Shown in pieces: positions 17,303-26,339 of a stretch of 64,000 bases of DNA. The notes under the pieces were generated by a model. It did no database searches. It saw only the letters and a list, made by a program, of their open reading frames with translations, and was not told the DNA's origin. The DNA is from Bacillaceae bacterium IKA-2 (GTDB lineage: Bacteria; Bacillota; Bacilli; Bacillales; Anaerobacillaceae), in the NCBI GenBank assembly GCA_031761875.1, contig CP134492.1:1736001-1800000 (forward strand), given 5' to 3'. How positions within the stretch are numbered: the stretch's first letter is position 1; every line of letters begins with the position of its first letter. Made by a program: the position numbers and the translations under genes.

Positions 17303-18217
17303 TTGCAATCTATTTTTGAAAAATTCAAAATCAATAAAAGAAGGTTAAGAGATTCTGGACAGGCGTATTTTTTCCTAGCGCCGATGTTGTTTACATTAGG
17401 GTTATTTATGTTAGCACCAATTTTTTATGCTTTATTTCTTTCGTTTCATAAAGTTCAGTTACTTGGAGGGACGAGTTACGACTTTGTCGGAATTCAAAAC
17501 TTTTTAAGTGTGTTTGATGACCATCGCGCACTTATTGCTCTACGAAATACATTAAAGTACGTCATCATTGTTGTTCCATTGCAAACAATACTAGCGCTCG
17601 TTTTAGCGGCGACATTAAATGCGGGTCTCAAGGGACAAGGTTTTTTCCGAATTGTTTATTTTCTACCAACGTTAACATCCTCTGCAGTATTAACTCTTAT
17701 TTTTATGTGGATGTATAACCAAAATGGACTTGTTAATCATGTGTTAAGCTTTTTTAACCTACCAACTTACAATTGGATTGGTGATCCGCAGGTTGCGTTA
17801 ACAGCGATCATGATCATGAATATTTGGTCAACAGCACCGTTTTTTATGACAATTTATTTAGCTGCGTTGCAAGGTGTGCCAGAATCTTTATATGAAGCAG
17901 CAGATCTTGATGGTGCAAATATATTCCAGAAATTTTTGTATATTACTGTACCAAGTTTAAGACCAGTGACATCTTTTGTTGTGATTATAGGAATTATTGG
18001 TACGTTCCAATTATTTGATCAATCTTATATTTTCTCTGGTGGATCAGGTGGTCCAGATAATTCCACTCTAACTGTTGTACTCTTAATTTATCAATATGCC
18101 TTTAGAACAATGGGGACAATGGGGTACGCTGCGGCATTAGCATTTTCTTTAGCTGTATTTATCCTGTCAGCAACGCTTATTCAACGTAAGCTTTCTAAAG
18201 AAGAGTCGATCTATTAA
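17303..18217 (+). CDS. ABC sugar permease, MalF/LacF type
   Basis: A 304-residue permease with about six membrane spans. The binding-protein-dependent transport EAA loop is YEAADLDGANIFQKFLYITV at about residues 196-215. It is one half of the transmembrane channel and pairs with the next gene (18235), separated by 17 bp. The TTG start at 17303 follows AAGGGGAG. It imports the sugar bound by the lipoprotein at 15770. Confidence 0.92.
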   Translation: MQSIFEKFKINKRRLRDSGQAYFFLAPMLFTLGLFMLAPIFYALFLSFHKVQLLGGTSYDFVGIQNFLSVFDDHRALIALRNTLKYVIIVVPLQTILALVLAATLNAGLKGQGFFRIVYFLPTLTSSAVLTLIFMWMYNQNGLVNHVLSFFNLPTYNWIGDPQVALTAIMIMNIWSTAPFFMTIYLAALQGVPESLYEAADLDGANIFQKFLYITVPSLRPVTSFVVIIGIIGTFQLFDQSYIFSGGSGGPDNSTLTVVLLIYQYAFRTMGTMGYAAALAFSLAVFILSATLIQRKLSKEESIY

Positions 18218-18234
18218 GAGGGAGGGGAAATATC

Positions 18235-19065
18235 ATGGAAACAAAGATGAAAAAAATTGGAAGACTAATTTTATATATCATTTTAAGTACTTATGCGGTC
18301 ATTACTGTAATTCCTTTTTTATGGGCGTTATCGTCATCATTTAAGTCGCTTGAGGAAATCCTTTCAGGTACGCTAAATTTTATTCCGAGAGATTTCACGT
18401 TAGATAATTATCGAGAAATTTTTATTAGACAACCACTGTTTGGGAGATGGTTATTCAACTCATTATTCATTGCCATTGTGGGAACAGCTTTAAATGTTCT
18501 CTTCAATTCAATGGCAGGCTATGCACTAGCCCGTCTAACCTTTCCAGGTAAAAAATCCATATTTATTCTTGTATTAGTAGTGTTAATGATTCCGGCTCAA
18601 GTTACGTTAATTCCAAACTATTTAATCTTAAAAGAGTTTGGTTGGTTAAATACTTATCAAGGGATGATTATACCAGGAATGGTTAATGCGACGTTCATCT
18701 TTATGATGCGCCAATTCTTCATCAACTTCCCTAAGGAGTTGGAAGAATCAGCTGAACTTGATGGACTCAGTCGAATTGGAACTTTCTTTAGAATTGTCTT
18801 ACCACTGGCAAAGCCAGCGATTGCTGCCCAAATCATTTTCGTGTTTATGGGATTTTGGAACAATTTTATGCAGCCTCTGATCATCTTGTCAGATCCGAAT
18901 ATGTTCACGTTACCGTTAGGATTGAATAGTTTTAAAGGTCAATATATTTCCTTTTGGAATTATATCATGGCCGCATCGATGGTATTTACATTGCCAGTAT
19001 TGTTAATTTATGCATTTTTTAATCGATATTTTATTAAAGGAATTACATTTACTGGTAGTAAGTAA
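18235..19065 (+). CDS. ABC sugar permease, MalG/LacG type
   Basis: A 276-residue permease with about six spans and the EAA motif EESAELDGLSRIGTFFRIVL at about residues 169-188, which docks onto the ATPase. It follows its partner permease with a GGGAGGGG ribosome binding site and an ATG at 18235. The two permeases plus the lipoprotein make a CUT1-type importer lacking its own ATPase. A long-stem terminator follows at 19083. Confidence 0.92.
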   Translation: METKMKKIGRLILYIILSTYAVITVIPFLWALSSSFKSLEEILSGTLNFIPRDFTLDNYREIFIRQPLFGRWLFNSLFIAIVGTALNVLFNSMAGYALARLTFPGKKSIFILVLVVLMIPAQVTLIPNYLILKEFGWLNTYQGMIIPGMVNATFIFMMRQFFINFPKELEESAELDGLSRIGTFFRIVLPLAKPAIAAQIIFVFMGFWNNFMQPLIILSDPNMFTLPLGLNSFKGQYISFWNYIMAASMVFTLPVLLIYAFFNRYFIKGITFTGSK

Positions 19066-19082
19066 TAAATAACTTCTTTTCG

Positions 19083-19153
19083 GAAGATGATTTCTGTAAA
19101 GCGATCGCATGTTTTTTAGTTGCATGTTAAAGCTATGGGAAATCATCTTTTTT
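19083..19153 (+). terminator. Hairpin after the permease genes
   Basis: GAAGATGATTTC and GAAATCATCTTTTTTT form an 11-12 bp stem with a long loop that contains GCGATCGC. The T run supports partial or full termination before the kinase gene. Confidence 0.65.
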
Positions 19154-19203
19154 TAAGAGATGAAGTCATCATTTAATAAATTAGATATGGTGGAGGCTTA
19201 GGG

Positions 19204-19724
19204 ATGTTAACTTTTGATCAAGAAATACAGTTTTCAAACAAGCGTAACGATATTCTAACTATAGGGGAATTACTTATAGACATGATATCGGCAGATTATG
19301 ATGAAAATTTTGAATGTAATACGTATCATAAGTTTTTCGGAGGTTCACCTTCTAATATTGCGATGAACGTCAAAAAATTAGGTAGTAATTCTCAAGTGGC
19401 TGCAGCTGTCGGCAATGATGGATTTGGGAAGTTTTTAATTAATCAATTAACCAACGCTAGCATTGATACGAACTGTATTCAGCAGTTTGATTACGCCACA
19501 AGTATGGTAGTAGTAACAAAAAGTAAAAATAGTCCGGTACCAATTTTTTATCGTCAGGCAGACTATCAATTAGCCTACACAAGGGAAATAGAAGAGGCTT
19601 TAATGAATTCTAAAATTGTTCACTTTTCTTGCTGGCCTATTTCGAAAATGCCTGCACGAGATACGATTGAAAAAGTTATTAAAGTCGCTAGAGAAAAAAA
19701 CTTGTTAATCGGATTCGACCCAAA
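19204..19724 (+). pseudogene. Fructokinase (PfkB family), 5' part, split by IS3 element
   Basis: The first 173-174 codons of a ribokinase/PfkB-family sugar kinase, with the N-terminal signature GGSPSNIAMNVKKLGSNSQV (residues 47-66). The gene breaks at FDPN where an IS3-family element begins; the frame then runs into insertion DNA and stops at 19758. Joined to 21065/21068-21503, it restores 319 codons (318 residues), the normal length for bacterial fructokinases. ATG 19204 follows TGGTGGAGG. In the operon it would have phosphorylated the fructose or other sugar released by a phosphorylase. As present it lacks the ATP site and is inactive. Confidence 0.9.
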
Positions 19725-19813
19725 TGATGCTAGAATAAAAATAGGACAACCGAAATAGAGATATTTCCTAGATTAGTATAGAATAAAATTACTAAACTAG
19801 GGGGGAACTATTT

Positions 19814-20107
19814 ATGGGGAATCGAGGTAAAAGTTATAGTGCTGAGTTTAAGCAAGACGCTGTTAATCACTATTATTCATCTGATAAAAGCATTGAACAA
19901 GTCGCAAAGGACTTGAAGATAGGTCACTCCACTTTAAGCAAGTGGGTCAAAGCTGCAAAAGAAAATGATGGTGTAGTTAACCACAGAGGATCAGGTAATT
20001 TTAATTCAGATTCAGAGAAGGAAGTTGCCCGTCTAAAGAAAGAATTAAAGGACTCAAAGGATGCCTTAGAAATCTTAAAAAAGGCTATCGGCATACTGAA
20101 CAATTAA
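19814..20107 (+). CDS. IS3-family transposase OrfA
   Basis: A 97-residue protein: N-terminal helix-turn-helix (YSAEFKQDAVNHYY, then LKIGHSTLSKWVKAA) that binds the element's ends, and a leucine-zipper-like C-terminus (VARLKKELKDSKDALEILKK). Near its end the sequence CTTAAAAAAGG (about 20075-20085) is the A6G slippery site at which ribosomes shift to -1 to make the OrfAB transposase. ATG follows a GGGGGGAA ribosome binding site. It appears intact. Confidence 0.92.
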   Translation: MGNRGKSYSAEFKQDAVNHYYSSDKSIEQVAKDLKIGHSTLSKWVKAAKENDGVVNHRGSGNFNSDSEKEVARLKKELKDSKDALEILKKAIGILNN

Positions 20108-20130
20108 CAGAGTCTATTTTTAAAGAAACA

Positions 20131-20979
20131 ATGGACTTATCGAAGGAGCGCAAGATATCTGTTAACAGTGTGCTTAAACTTTTAGACGTTTCTTCATCAG
20201 GATATTATAGCTGGTCTAAGAGATCAATATCTAATCAAGAAAAAAGGAAACAAGCCATAAAAACGGAAATAATAAAGATTTACAATGAATCTCATCAAAT
20301 ATATGGAGCACCTAAAATAGCTTCCATACTTCAGTCAAGAGGCCATGAGATAACAACGAAGACCGTGGGTAACTACATGAGAGAAGAAGGAATAAAAGCC
20401 ATCTGGGTTCGCCCATATGTGAGAACAACCATTGATCCTGACTTCGACAATAAGCTTAAAAACATTTTAAATAGAGACTTCAGACCACCAGTAGCAAATG
20501 CCGTTTGGGTCACAGATATAACTTATATTCACACAGTAATTGGATTTGTCTACTTAACTAGTGTCATGGATCTATATTCAAGAAAAATAATAGGTTGGGA
20601 GCTATCGGATAGTTTATCCACAGAACATGTACTAAAAGCTCTTGAGAAAGCCAAGAAAAACCGTAAAATCAGTCTACCCGTGGTTATACACAGTGACCGT
20701 GGATGCCAATACGTATCTAAAAACTATATTGAAGCTACACCAGCTGCAAACTTTGTCCGCAGCTATTCACGCAAGGGGAATCCATGGGACAATGCATGTA
20801 TAGAGTCATTTCATGCCTTAATTAAACGAGAATGGATTAACCGTTATGTCATTAAAAACCTTAAACACGCGCATGAACTAGTGTTTGAGTATATAGAAAC
20901 ATTTTACAACACCGTCAGGATCCATGAATATTGTGGTATGAAGTCACCGTATGACTACGAAAACGCTTTCGTAAGTTAA
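20131..20979 (+). CDS. IS3-family transposase OrfB (DDE integrase core)
   Basis: The 282-residue catalytic half of the transposase, in the -1 frame relative to OrfA and open upstream to the slippage site, so the working enzyme is an OrfA-OrfB fusion. The DDE residues lie in VWVTDITYIH (first D), VIHSDRGCQYVS (second D) and NACIESFHALIK (E). An HTH_21-type segment (YNESHQIYGAPKIASIL) precedes the core. All catalytic residues are present, so the copy may still be active. Confidence 0.93.
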   Translation: MDLSKERKISVNSVLKLLDVSSSGYYSWSKRSISNQEKRKQAIKTEIIKIYNESHQIYGAPKIASILQSRGHEITTKTVGNYMREEGIKAIWVRPYVRTTIDPDFDNKLKNILNRDFRPPVANAVWVTDITYIHTVIGFVYLTSVMDLYSRKIIGWELSDSLSTEHVLKALEKAKKNRKISLPVVIHSDRGCQYVSKNYIEATPAANFVRSYSRKGNPWDNACIESFHALIKREWINRYVIKNLKHAHELVFEYIETFYNTVRIHEYCGMKSPYDYENAFVS

Positions 20980-21064
20980 ATCATTAAAGTTTTGTAGTTT
21001 CGAAAAAATTATTCAACTAGGAAATTTCTATATTTAACTTGTCCGAATTCTTGACATAGAACCA

Positions 21065-21503
21065 AAATTATCATCCACTGATCTGGGAGAATGGTGAAGA
21101 TGGCCTTGAGTATGTGAAATCAATCATAAGTAAAGTTGATATTGTGAAGCCTTCTGAAGACGATGCAAAAAGATTGTTTGGTGAGGATTCGCATGAAAAT
21201 CAAATAGAGAAGTTTTTAAAGCTCGGTGCGAAGCTAGTCATCATGACCCTAGGCAAAGATGGTGCGATTGTTTCTAATGGAACCGAGACAATTAGCTTTC
21301 CTTCTCTAGCGAAAGAGGTCGTCGATAGTACAGGAGCGGGTGATGCTTTTTGGTCAGGCTTTTATGCGGCGGTAGTTAAAGGCTATCCGATTAGAGAAGC
21401 ACTGAAACTAGGTTTTGCCGTTAGTGCTTTTAAATTAAAGTTTTCAGGTTCAGTTGTAGATTTACCAAAGCTTGAAGATTTAAAAAGGCTTTATCATATT
21501 TAG
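21065..21503 (+). pseudogene. Fructokinase (PfkB family), 3' part
   Basis: The C-terminal part of the kinase split by the IS3 element. It resumes in frame at NYHPLIWENGEDG (21066 on), before any start codon, and contains the PfkB signature 2 with the catalytic base and anion hole in DSTGAGDAFWSGF (about 21327-21365). Without its N-terminus no functional kinase can be made. Insertion may also reduce transcription of the downstream phosphorylase gene, which follows after 14 bp. Confidence 0.9.
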
Positions 21504-21517
21504 GAGGCTTAGAAAAC

Positions 21518-22987
21518 ATGGCTGTAAAAAATCAAGTACAATTGATCACTTATCCGGATTCAATGGGTGGAGATTTAAAGGCTCTCAATCATGTGCTTTT
21601 AAAATATTTTCCTAGTATTTTTAAAGGTGGGGTTCACATTCTTCCACCATTTCCATCTTCAGGAGACCGTGGATTTGCGCCGTTGACATATTTAGAAATT
21701 GATCCGAAGTTTGGTAGTTGGGATGATATTAAAGCGATAGGCGAAAATTTTGATCTACTAGTAGATCTTATGGTGAACCATATTTCTAGAAAATCTCCTT
21801 ATTTTCAAGACTTTCTCCAAAAAGGACGACAGTCTGAGTATGCCGATTTATTTATTACTTTAGATAAAATTTGGGATGATGGGAAGCCAGTAAAAGTCGA
21901 TATCGACAAAATGTTTTTACGTCGACCATTGCCATATTCGACGTTTACGATAAAAGAAACTGGTGAGGAAGAAAAGGTCTGGACGACATTTGGAAAGTCG
22001 GACCCTTCTGAGCAAATTGATTTTGATATCAATTCAGATCAAGTAAAACAACTGTTTAGGGACTTTTTTTTAAATTTCAAGAAACAGAACGTTAAAATTG
22101 TCAGATTGGATGCTGTTGGATATATTATAAAAAAGCTAGGTACTAGCTGCTTTTTTGTAGAGCCAGAAATCTATGAGTTTCTTGATTGGATTATCGAACT
22201 TGCTGAATCATTAAAAATAGAATTGCTTCCTGAAGTACATGCTCATTCCTCAATTCAATACAAGTTGGCTGAGCACGGTTGTTGGATTTATGATTTCATC
22301 TTGCCATATAGAATACTGGATGCATTAATTAATAAGTCGAGCGTTGATCTTTGTCATTATCTTAATAATCGTCCTGAGAAGCAGTTTACAATGCTAGACT
22401 GTCATGATGGCATTCCTGTTAAACCAGACCTAGATGATCATATTGATACAAAAGATGCGAGAAAGTTAGTTGATGTATGTTTAGAAAGAGGCTCAAACCT
22501 TAGCCTTATTTTATCAGCTGAACACAAAGCGGAGGATGGGTTTGATGTGCATCAAATAAGATGTACCTATTACTCGGTTCTTAACGGCGTTGATGATGAC
22601 TATTTAGCGGCGAGAGCGATCCAATTTTTCACACCGGGTATACCTCAAGTGTATTACGTCGGTTTACTGGCTGGGGAAAATGATTATGAAAATATGAAGG
22701 TAACTGGTGATGGTCGTGAAATCAATCGTCATAATTATACTATTGAGGAAATCGAACACTCCCTTGAAAAAGACGTTGTTCAAAGACTTCTAAAACTGAT
22801 CCGTTTTAGAAATGAGTATGATGCTTTTAATGGCGAGTTTAAGGTTTTAAAATCTGCTAATGATGAAATTAGACTTTCATGGCAAAAAGATAAAAAAAGT
22901 TGTCTGTTGTTTATTGATCTAAAAACGAGGAAGTCTATCATCGATTATGTTGATGATAGTGGTAATTTAGCTCAATATTTTGTTTAA
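21518..22987 (+). CDS. GH13 subfamily 18 sucrose/glucoside phosphorylase
   Basis: A 489-residue retaining phosphorylase of the sucrose phosphorylase group. Nucleophile Asp198 in RLDAVGY, acid/base Glu239 in LLPEVHAH and stabiliser Asp297 in LDCHDGI all align with Bifidobacterium sucrose phosphorylase, as does GIPQVYYVGLLAGENDYE. The reaction is sucrose (or a related glucoside) plus phosphate giving alpha-glucose 1-phosphate. The subfamily also includes sucrose-6-phosphate, glucosylglycerol and glucosylglycerate phosphorylases, and the IPVKPDLDD loop after the stabiliser differs from Bifidobacterium, so substrate is open. The neighbouring fructokinase argues for a fructose-releasing substrate. 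ATG follows GGAGG; last gene of the operon. Confidence 0.9.
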   Translation: MAVKNQVQLITYPDSMGGDLKALNHVLLKYFPSIFKGGVHILPPFPSSGDRGFAPLTYLEIDPKFGSWDDIKAIGENFDLLVDLMVNHISRKSPYFQDFLQKGRQSEYADLFITLDKIWDDGKPVKVDIDKMFLRRPLPYSTFTIKETGEEEKVWTTFGKSDPSEQIDFDINSDQVKQLFRDFFLNFKKQNVKIVRLDAVGYIIKKLGTSCFFVEPEIYEFLDWIIELAESLKIELLPEVHAHSSIQYKLAEHGCWIYDFILPYRILDALINKSSVDLCHYLNNRPEKQFTMLDCHDGIPVKPDLDDHIDTKDARKLVDVCLERGSNLSLILSAEHKAEDGFDVHQIRCTYYSVLNGVDDDYLAARAIQFFTPGIPQVYYVGLLAGENDYENMKVTGDGREINRHNYTIEEIEHSLEKDVVQRLLKLIRFRNEYDAFNGEFKVLKSANDEIRLSWQKDKKSCLLFIDLKTRKSIIDYVDDSGNLAQYFV

Positions 22988-23109
22988 ATGAGCCTGAACT
23001 TAATTGAGTTGAGAAAAAACGTTAAGGATAAGTGAACACAGTAATCTATACCGTTTTAGTGGACCCTATTAGTTGGCATGAGAATTTCCAGTTTTTTTAT
23101 AAAAATAGT

Positions 23110-23189
23110 ATGTGTGAATTTCATAATACTAATAAACTAGCCACATCAAGCTACCGTGGCACCGAAATGGCATTATGAAATTCATACAT
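23110..23189 (+). repeat. Palindromic intergenic repeat, copy 4
   Basis: The best-preserved copy: ATGTGTGAATTTCATAAT at the left and ATTATGAAATTCATACAT at the right, matching as inverted arms at 17 of 18 positions, around an ACTAGCCACATCAAGCTACC centre. It lies between two convergent genes. Confidence 0.85.
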
Positions 23190-23203
23190 GTTTTAATATT
23201 TTT

Positions 23204-23956
23204 TCACAACACCCATTTTCGTATGGCCTTTGCCACGCCGTCTTCAAGATTAGACGCTGTAACCCAATCAGCTGAATCTTTTACAAATTGTTGTGCATTT
23301 CCCATTGCTACACCAACGCCAGATTCTTTAATCATTGCTAGATCATTGAGACTATCTCCCATCGCAAGAACTTGGTCCATTTTTATACCAATTCGTTTGC
23401 ATACCTTTTCCAAGGCTTTGGCTTTGTTGACACCGGCGGCATTAATTTCAAGATTTATTGGACTAGAGTTACTAATTTCAAGCGCTTGATTTTGTATTAG
23501 CTCATCAAATATAGTTTGTCTTATTTTATCATCCTGAATTTCAAAACCGAACTTCATCCACTCATGGACTGAAAAGTCTTCTGGGAATTCCTCTCTCCAG
23601 ACATCGCCAACAGATGCGGCCCAACACTTTACTTCGTGTTTTTGTTTTAACCGCCACATATGTTCGATATACTCCGCGCCAAGTAACTGCCTTTCAACAA
23701 GTTTTCCAGTCTCATCCCATATTTCACTACCATTAACTGTGATTAAATAAGAATGAAGTGAAAGTGAATCAACTAATTCTTTACAAGTCATACTTGTTCT
23801 CCCTGTACTAATTACGATATGGACACCTTTTTCCTGAGCTTCCTTAATCGCTTTCCGATTCTCCGCTGAGATCTCATGGCGATCATTTAAGAGTGTTCCA
23901 TCCATATCAATGGCAATCAATTTAATCGATTTTCTGTTTTGTTTTGACTGTTCCAT
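23204..23956 (-). CDS. Cof-type HAD-superfamily phosphatase
   Basis: A 250-residue Cof/YidA-like phosphatase. Motif I is LIAIDMDGTLLNDRHEIS with the nucleophile Asp, motif II ISTGRT, motif III/IV KAKALEKVC and AMGDSLNDLAMI. These enzymes hydrolyse sugar phosphates, flavin mononucleotide or similar small phosphate esters in the cytosol. The start is taken as ATG 23956 because AGGAG lies 8 nt upstream; the frame is open to 24016. It is convergent with the sugar operon and could prevent sugar-phosphate build-up, but that is inference. A decayed copy of its 3' end is at 1173-1262. Confidence 0.9.
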   Translation of the reverse strand: MEQSKQNRKSIKLIAIDMDGTLLNDRHEISAENRKAIKEAQEKGVHIVISTGRTSMTCKELVDSLSLHSYLITVNGSEIWDETGKLVERQLLGAEYIEHMWRLKQKHEVKCWAASVGDVWREEFPEDFSVHEWMKFGFEIQDDKIRQTIFDELIQNQALEISNSSPINLEINAAGVNKAKALEKVCKRIGIKMDQVLAMGDSLNDLAMIKESGVGVAMGNAQQFVKDSADWVTASNLEDGVAKAIRKWVL

Positions 23957-24124
23957 AATTCGTCTCCTAACGGCTACCGTTTTTTGTATTTTAACAGATG
24001 AAATTGGTCTTTGCACTCTCCAATCTAGAAATGTAAATAAAAAATGACAAATAACTTGTGACTTGATGTAAAATGTAGAAAGATGTCAGATAACTGTACT
24101 CACTTTGAATAAGGAAGTGACCTA

Positions 24125-25978
24125 TTGAGAAACAAATCAATTACTAAACGGATTATTCTTATGATGATTTTTTCATTACTATTTTTTATTATTGGCTTAA
24201 GCGCTGCTGTGATAAGAAGTGCTGAACGAGAATATTTAAGCGTGGCTCTTAATAATTCTGGCTCTGGAAGTATGCGAACGATGTTAATTGCTAACTATGC
24301 ACAGCAACTAGCTGACCTAGATAAACTAAACGATGTCGATGGTCTCAATAAAACGAGAAAAATATTTGAATCAGAATTAGAACTTTATCAGCAATATTAT
24401 CATGCGTTAATTAATGGGAATTCTGAATTAGGTATGAAGAAAATAGCCAACCAGGAAGTTATTGCTGAACTAGAGTTGTTAGGTCCTAAAATTAGTCTCT
24501 ATATAAGTAGTGCCGAAAATATTATTATCAATGCAGATGATCAGGAAAGTATTGATTTTATTATCGCCAATGCAATGCCGATTAAAGATCTTTTTCAAAG
24601 TATTACCGTTCTTTTTCAAGTCAATAACGACTATCTAATTGTTCAGCAAAAACGCAATGCGCTGATTATGATAGTCTATGGCACTTTGATAACAGTGATC
24701 GGTCTTTTTATGACAAGAAAGCTAAAACTTCAAGAATTTCATGCATATAATGACTTTTTAACAAAATTAAAAAATCGCCACAGTCTTTTTGAATTCATAA
24801 AAAACAAATCGCCGTTGGATTACACGATCTATTTTATTGATTTAAATAAATTTAAAATTATCAATGATACATACGGTCATGAAACAGGAGATATAATTCT
24901 TGAGTGTGTTGCCAGTAGACTTATGAGTGTATTTGGTTCTGATACCCTTTATAGATATGGCGGAGATGAATTTATTGCGCTTCGTGAAGGGAACTTGATA
25001 AATGGTGATGAATTCGATTGTGATAATTCAATCGATAAAGATGTGAAGTTGGTTCGCCAAGCGTTGTCTGACCCAATTGTTGATTCTAGCGGAAGAAATC
25101 ATTTTGTCGGATTAGCTATGGGCATCATCTCCCGAAATGTAGGCATAGAGGATTGGCATACGTTAATCAACTTATCGGATGATTTGATGTATGACAGCAA
25201 AAGTATCACAGGTAATGTCATTATTTATCGTAAAAAGAGCGATGTTGAGTTTAGAATTAATTTCATTAAAAATTTTGATCATGTATTTTCAAAAGGATTA
25301 ATCAAATTCTCTTATCAACCAATCTACACTATTGTAGACAATTCAATCGTTCTCTACAACACTTTAAGCAGATGGGAAGATAATGACCGAGTATATAACG
25401 CAATTGAATTTATTCCTTTATTAAAAAGACGAGGTCATTTAACAGAATTAGATAAATACGCAATTAAAGAGATTGACCGCAATTATTTTATTGAACATGT
25501 AAGTATCACTTCAGAGCGAAACAATAGCAAGTATGCACTATCACTGGCGGAAGATACACTAATAAACGCAAAAACAAATGGATTTTTAGCTGTTGCTGAG
25601 TCGATAAAAATGCCTAAATCACAGGTTGTTATTAAGATTCAGGAAGAGTTTTTAATGGATGATAACATAAGCGAAACGATACTAAGGCTAAAAAATAGCG
25701 GATTTATTTTAGCGATTGATAATTTCACAGTGGATTTTTCGTTACGTGAATCGGTCAAATACAAAAATATTGACATCATAAAAATAGGGAATTCTATGGT
25801 ATCGGCGCTAATGGCAGAAGAATACTCAAGAAATATGCTGAAGGAGTTTATAAAAATATTTGTTTCGATAGATAAAATGGTTGTAGTTGAGGGCATTCAT
25901 ACAGGAGCTGAATTGGACATACTAAAGTCTATTGATTCAAAAAATAACCGAAATATTCTATATTCGGATAACTTTTAA
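24125..25978 (+). CDS. Membrane GGDEF protein with degenerate EAL domain
   Basis: A 617-residue protein with two membrane helices (about 9-30 and 180-197) framing a sensory domain. That domain includes NNSGSGSMRTMLIANYAQQL, like PilJ-type nitrate/pilus sensor domains. The GGDEF domain (about 205-370) has an intact GGDEF motif at 279-283. The inhibitory RxxD site lacks its arginine. The last 230 residues resemble an EAL phosphodiesterase but the EAL signature reads YNTLSRW, so phosphodiesterase activity is unlikely. It probably makes or senses c-di-GMP in response to an external cue. TTG 24125 follows AAGGAAGTG. It stands alone and is followed by a strong terminator at 26169. Confidence 0.88.
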   Translation: MRNKSITKRIILMMIFSLLFFIIGLSAAVIRSAEREYLSVALNNSGSGSMRTMLIANYAQQLADLDKLNDVDGLNKTRKIFESELELYQQYYHALINGNSELGMKKIANQEVIAELELLGPKISLYISSAENIIINADDQESIDFIIANAMPIKDLFQSITVLFQVNNDYLIVQQKRNALIMIVYGTLITVIGLFMTRKLKLQEFHAYNDFLTKLKNRHSLFEFIKNKSPLDYTIYFIDLNKFKIINDTYGHETGDIILECVASRLMSVFGSDTLYRYGGDEFIALREGNLINGDEFDCDNSIDKDVKLVRQALSDPIVDSSGRNHFVGLAMGIISRNVGIEDWHTLINLSDDLMYDSKSITGNVIIYRKKSDVEFRINFIKNFDHVFSKGLIKFSYQPIYTIVDNSIVLYNTLSRWEDNDRVYNAIEFIPLLKRRGHLTELDKYAIKEIDRNYFIEHVSITSERNNSKYALSLAEDTLINAKTNGFLAVAESIKMPKSQVVIKIQEEFLMDDNISETILRLKNSGFILAIDNFTVDFSLRESVKYKNIDIIKIGNSMVSALMAEEYSRNMLKEFIKIFVSIDKMVVVEGIHTGAELDILKSIDSKNNRNILYSDNF

Positions 25979-26339
25979 ATATCGAGACAATACCCATCAA
26001 TTTTCTTTAGTACGATTAAGTCTATCATCTGTCAACTATAGGTGTGAGAATCGGTAATTTTAGTAAAAAAAGTAAGAATAGATCTAAAGTTAGTTTTTAT
26101 GGTCAAATCATAATGTCAGACTTGTCAATCGAATATTCGGTAATGTTTATACAAAGAATAATTTTATGAAAAAAAGATGCCGATAAGGCATCTTTTTTTC
26201 ATTTATAATCATTTTTCAGAAATGGGTTGATTTTGTAGCAAGTGTATAATACCATGGTAGGTATATTAGTTTATTTTATTTGTACCGTGTAAATGTTATT
26301 AATGTCAATTTGAAAACCATTTGAAAGGAGTGGACACGT
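25979..26339. other. Intergenic region
   Basis: Besides the terminator at 26169-26199 I see only AT-rich sequence and the ribosome binding site AAAGGAG ahead of the permease gene. An antisense frame covering the permease start is a shadow. Confidence 0.5.
26169..26199 (+). terminator. Rho-independent terminator
   Basis: AAAAAGATGCC GATAA GGCATCTTTTTTT: an 11-bp perfect stem with a T run. It lies about 190 bp after the GGDEF/EAL gene. Confidence 0.88.

Larger units (their letters stand above)
19725..21064 (+). mobile_element. IS3-family insertion sequence (about 1,340 bp)
   Basis: Left end TGATGCTAGAAT and right end (read inward) TGGTTCTATGTC begin imperfect terminal inverted repeats that continue to a shared GGACAA and ATTTCCTAG. 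The element is flanked by AAA on both sides (19722-19724 and 21065-21067), a 3-bp target duplication normal for the family. It carries orfA and orfB with an A6G slippage site. Removing it with one AAA restores an unbroken kinase frame. Confidence 0.88.
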
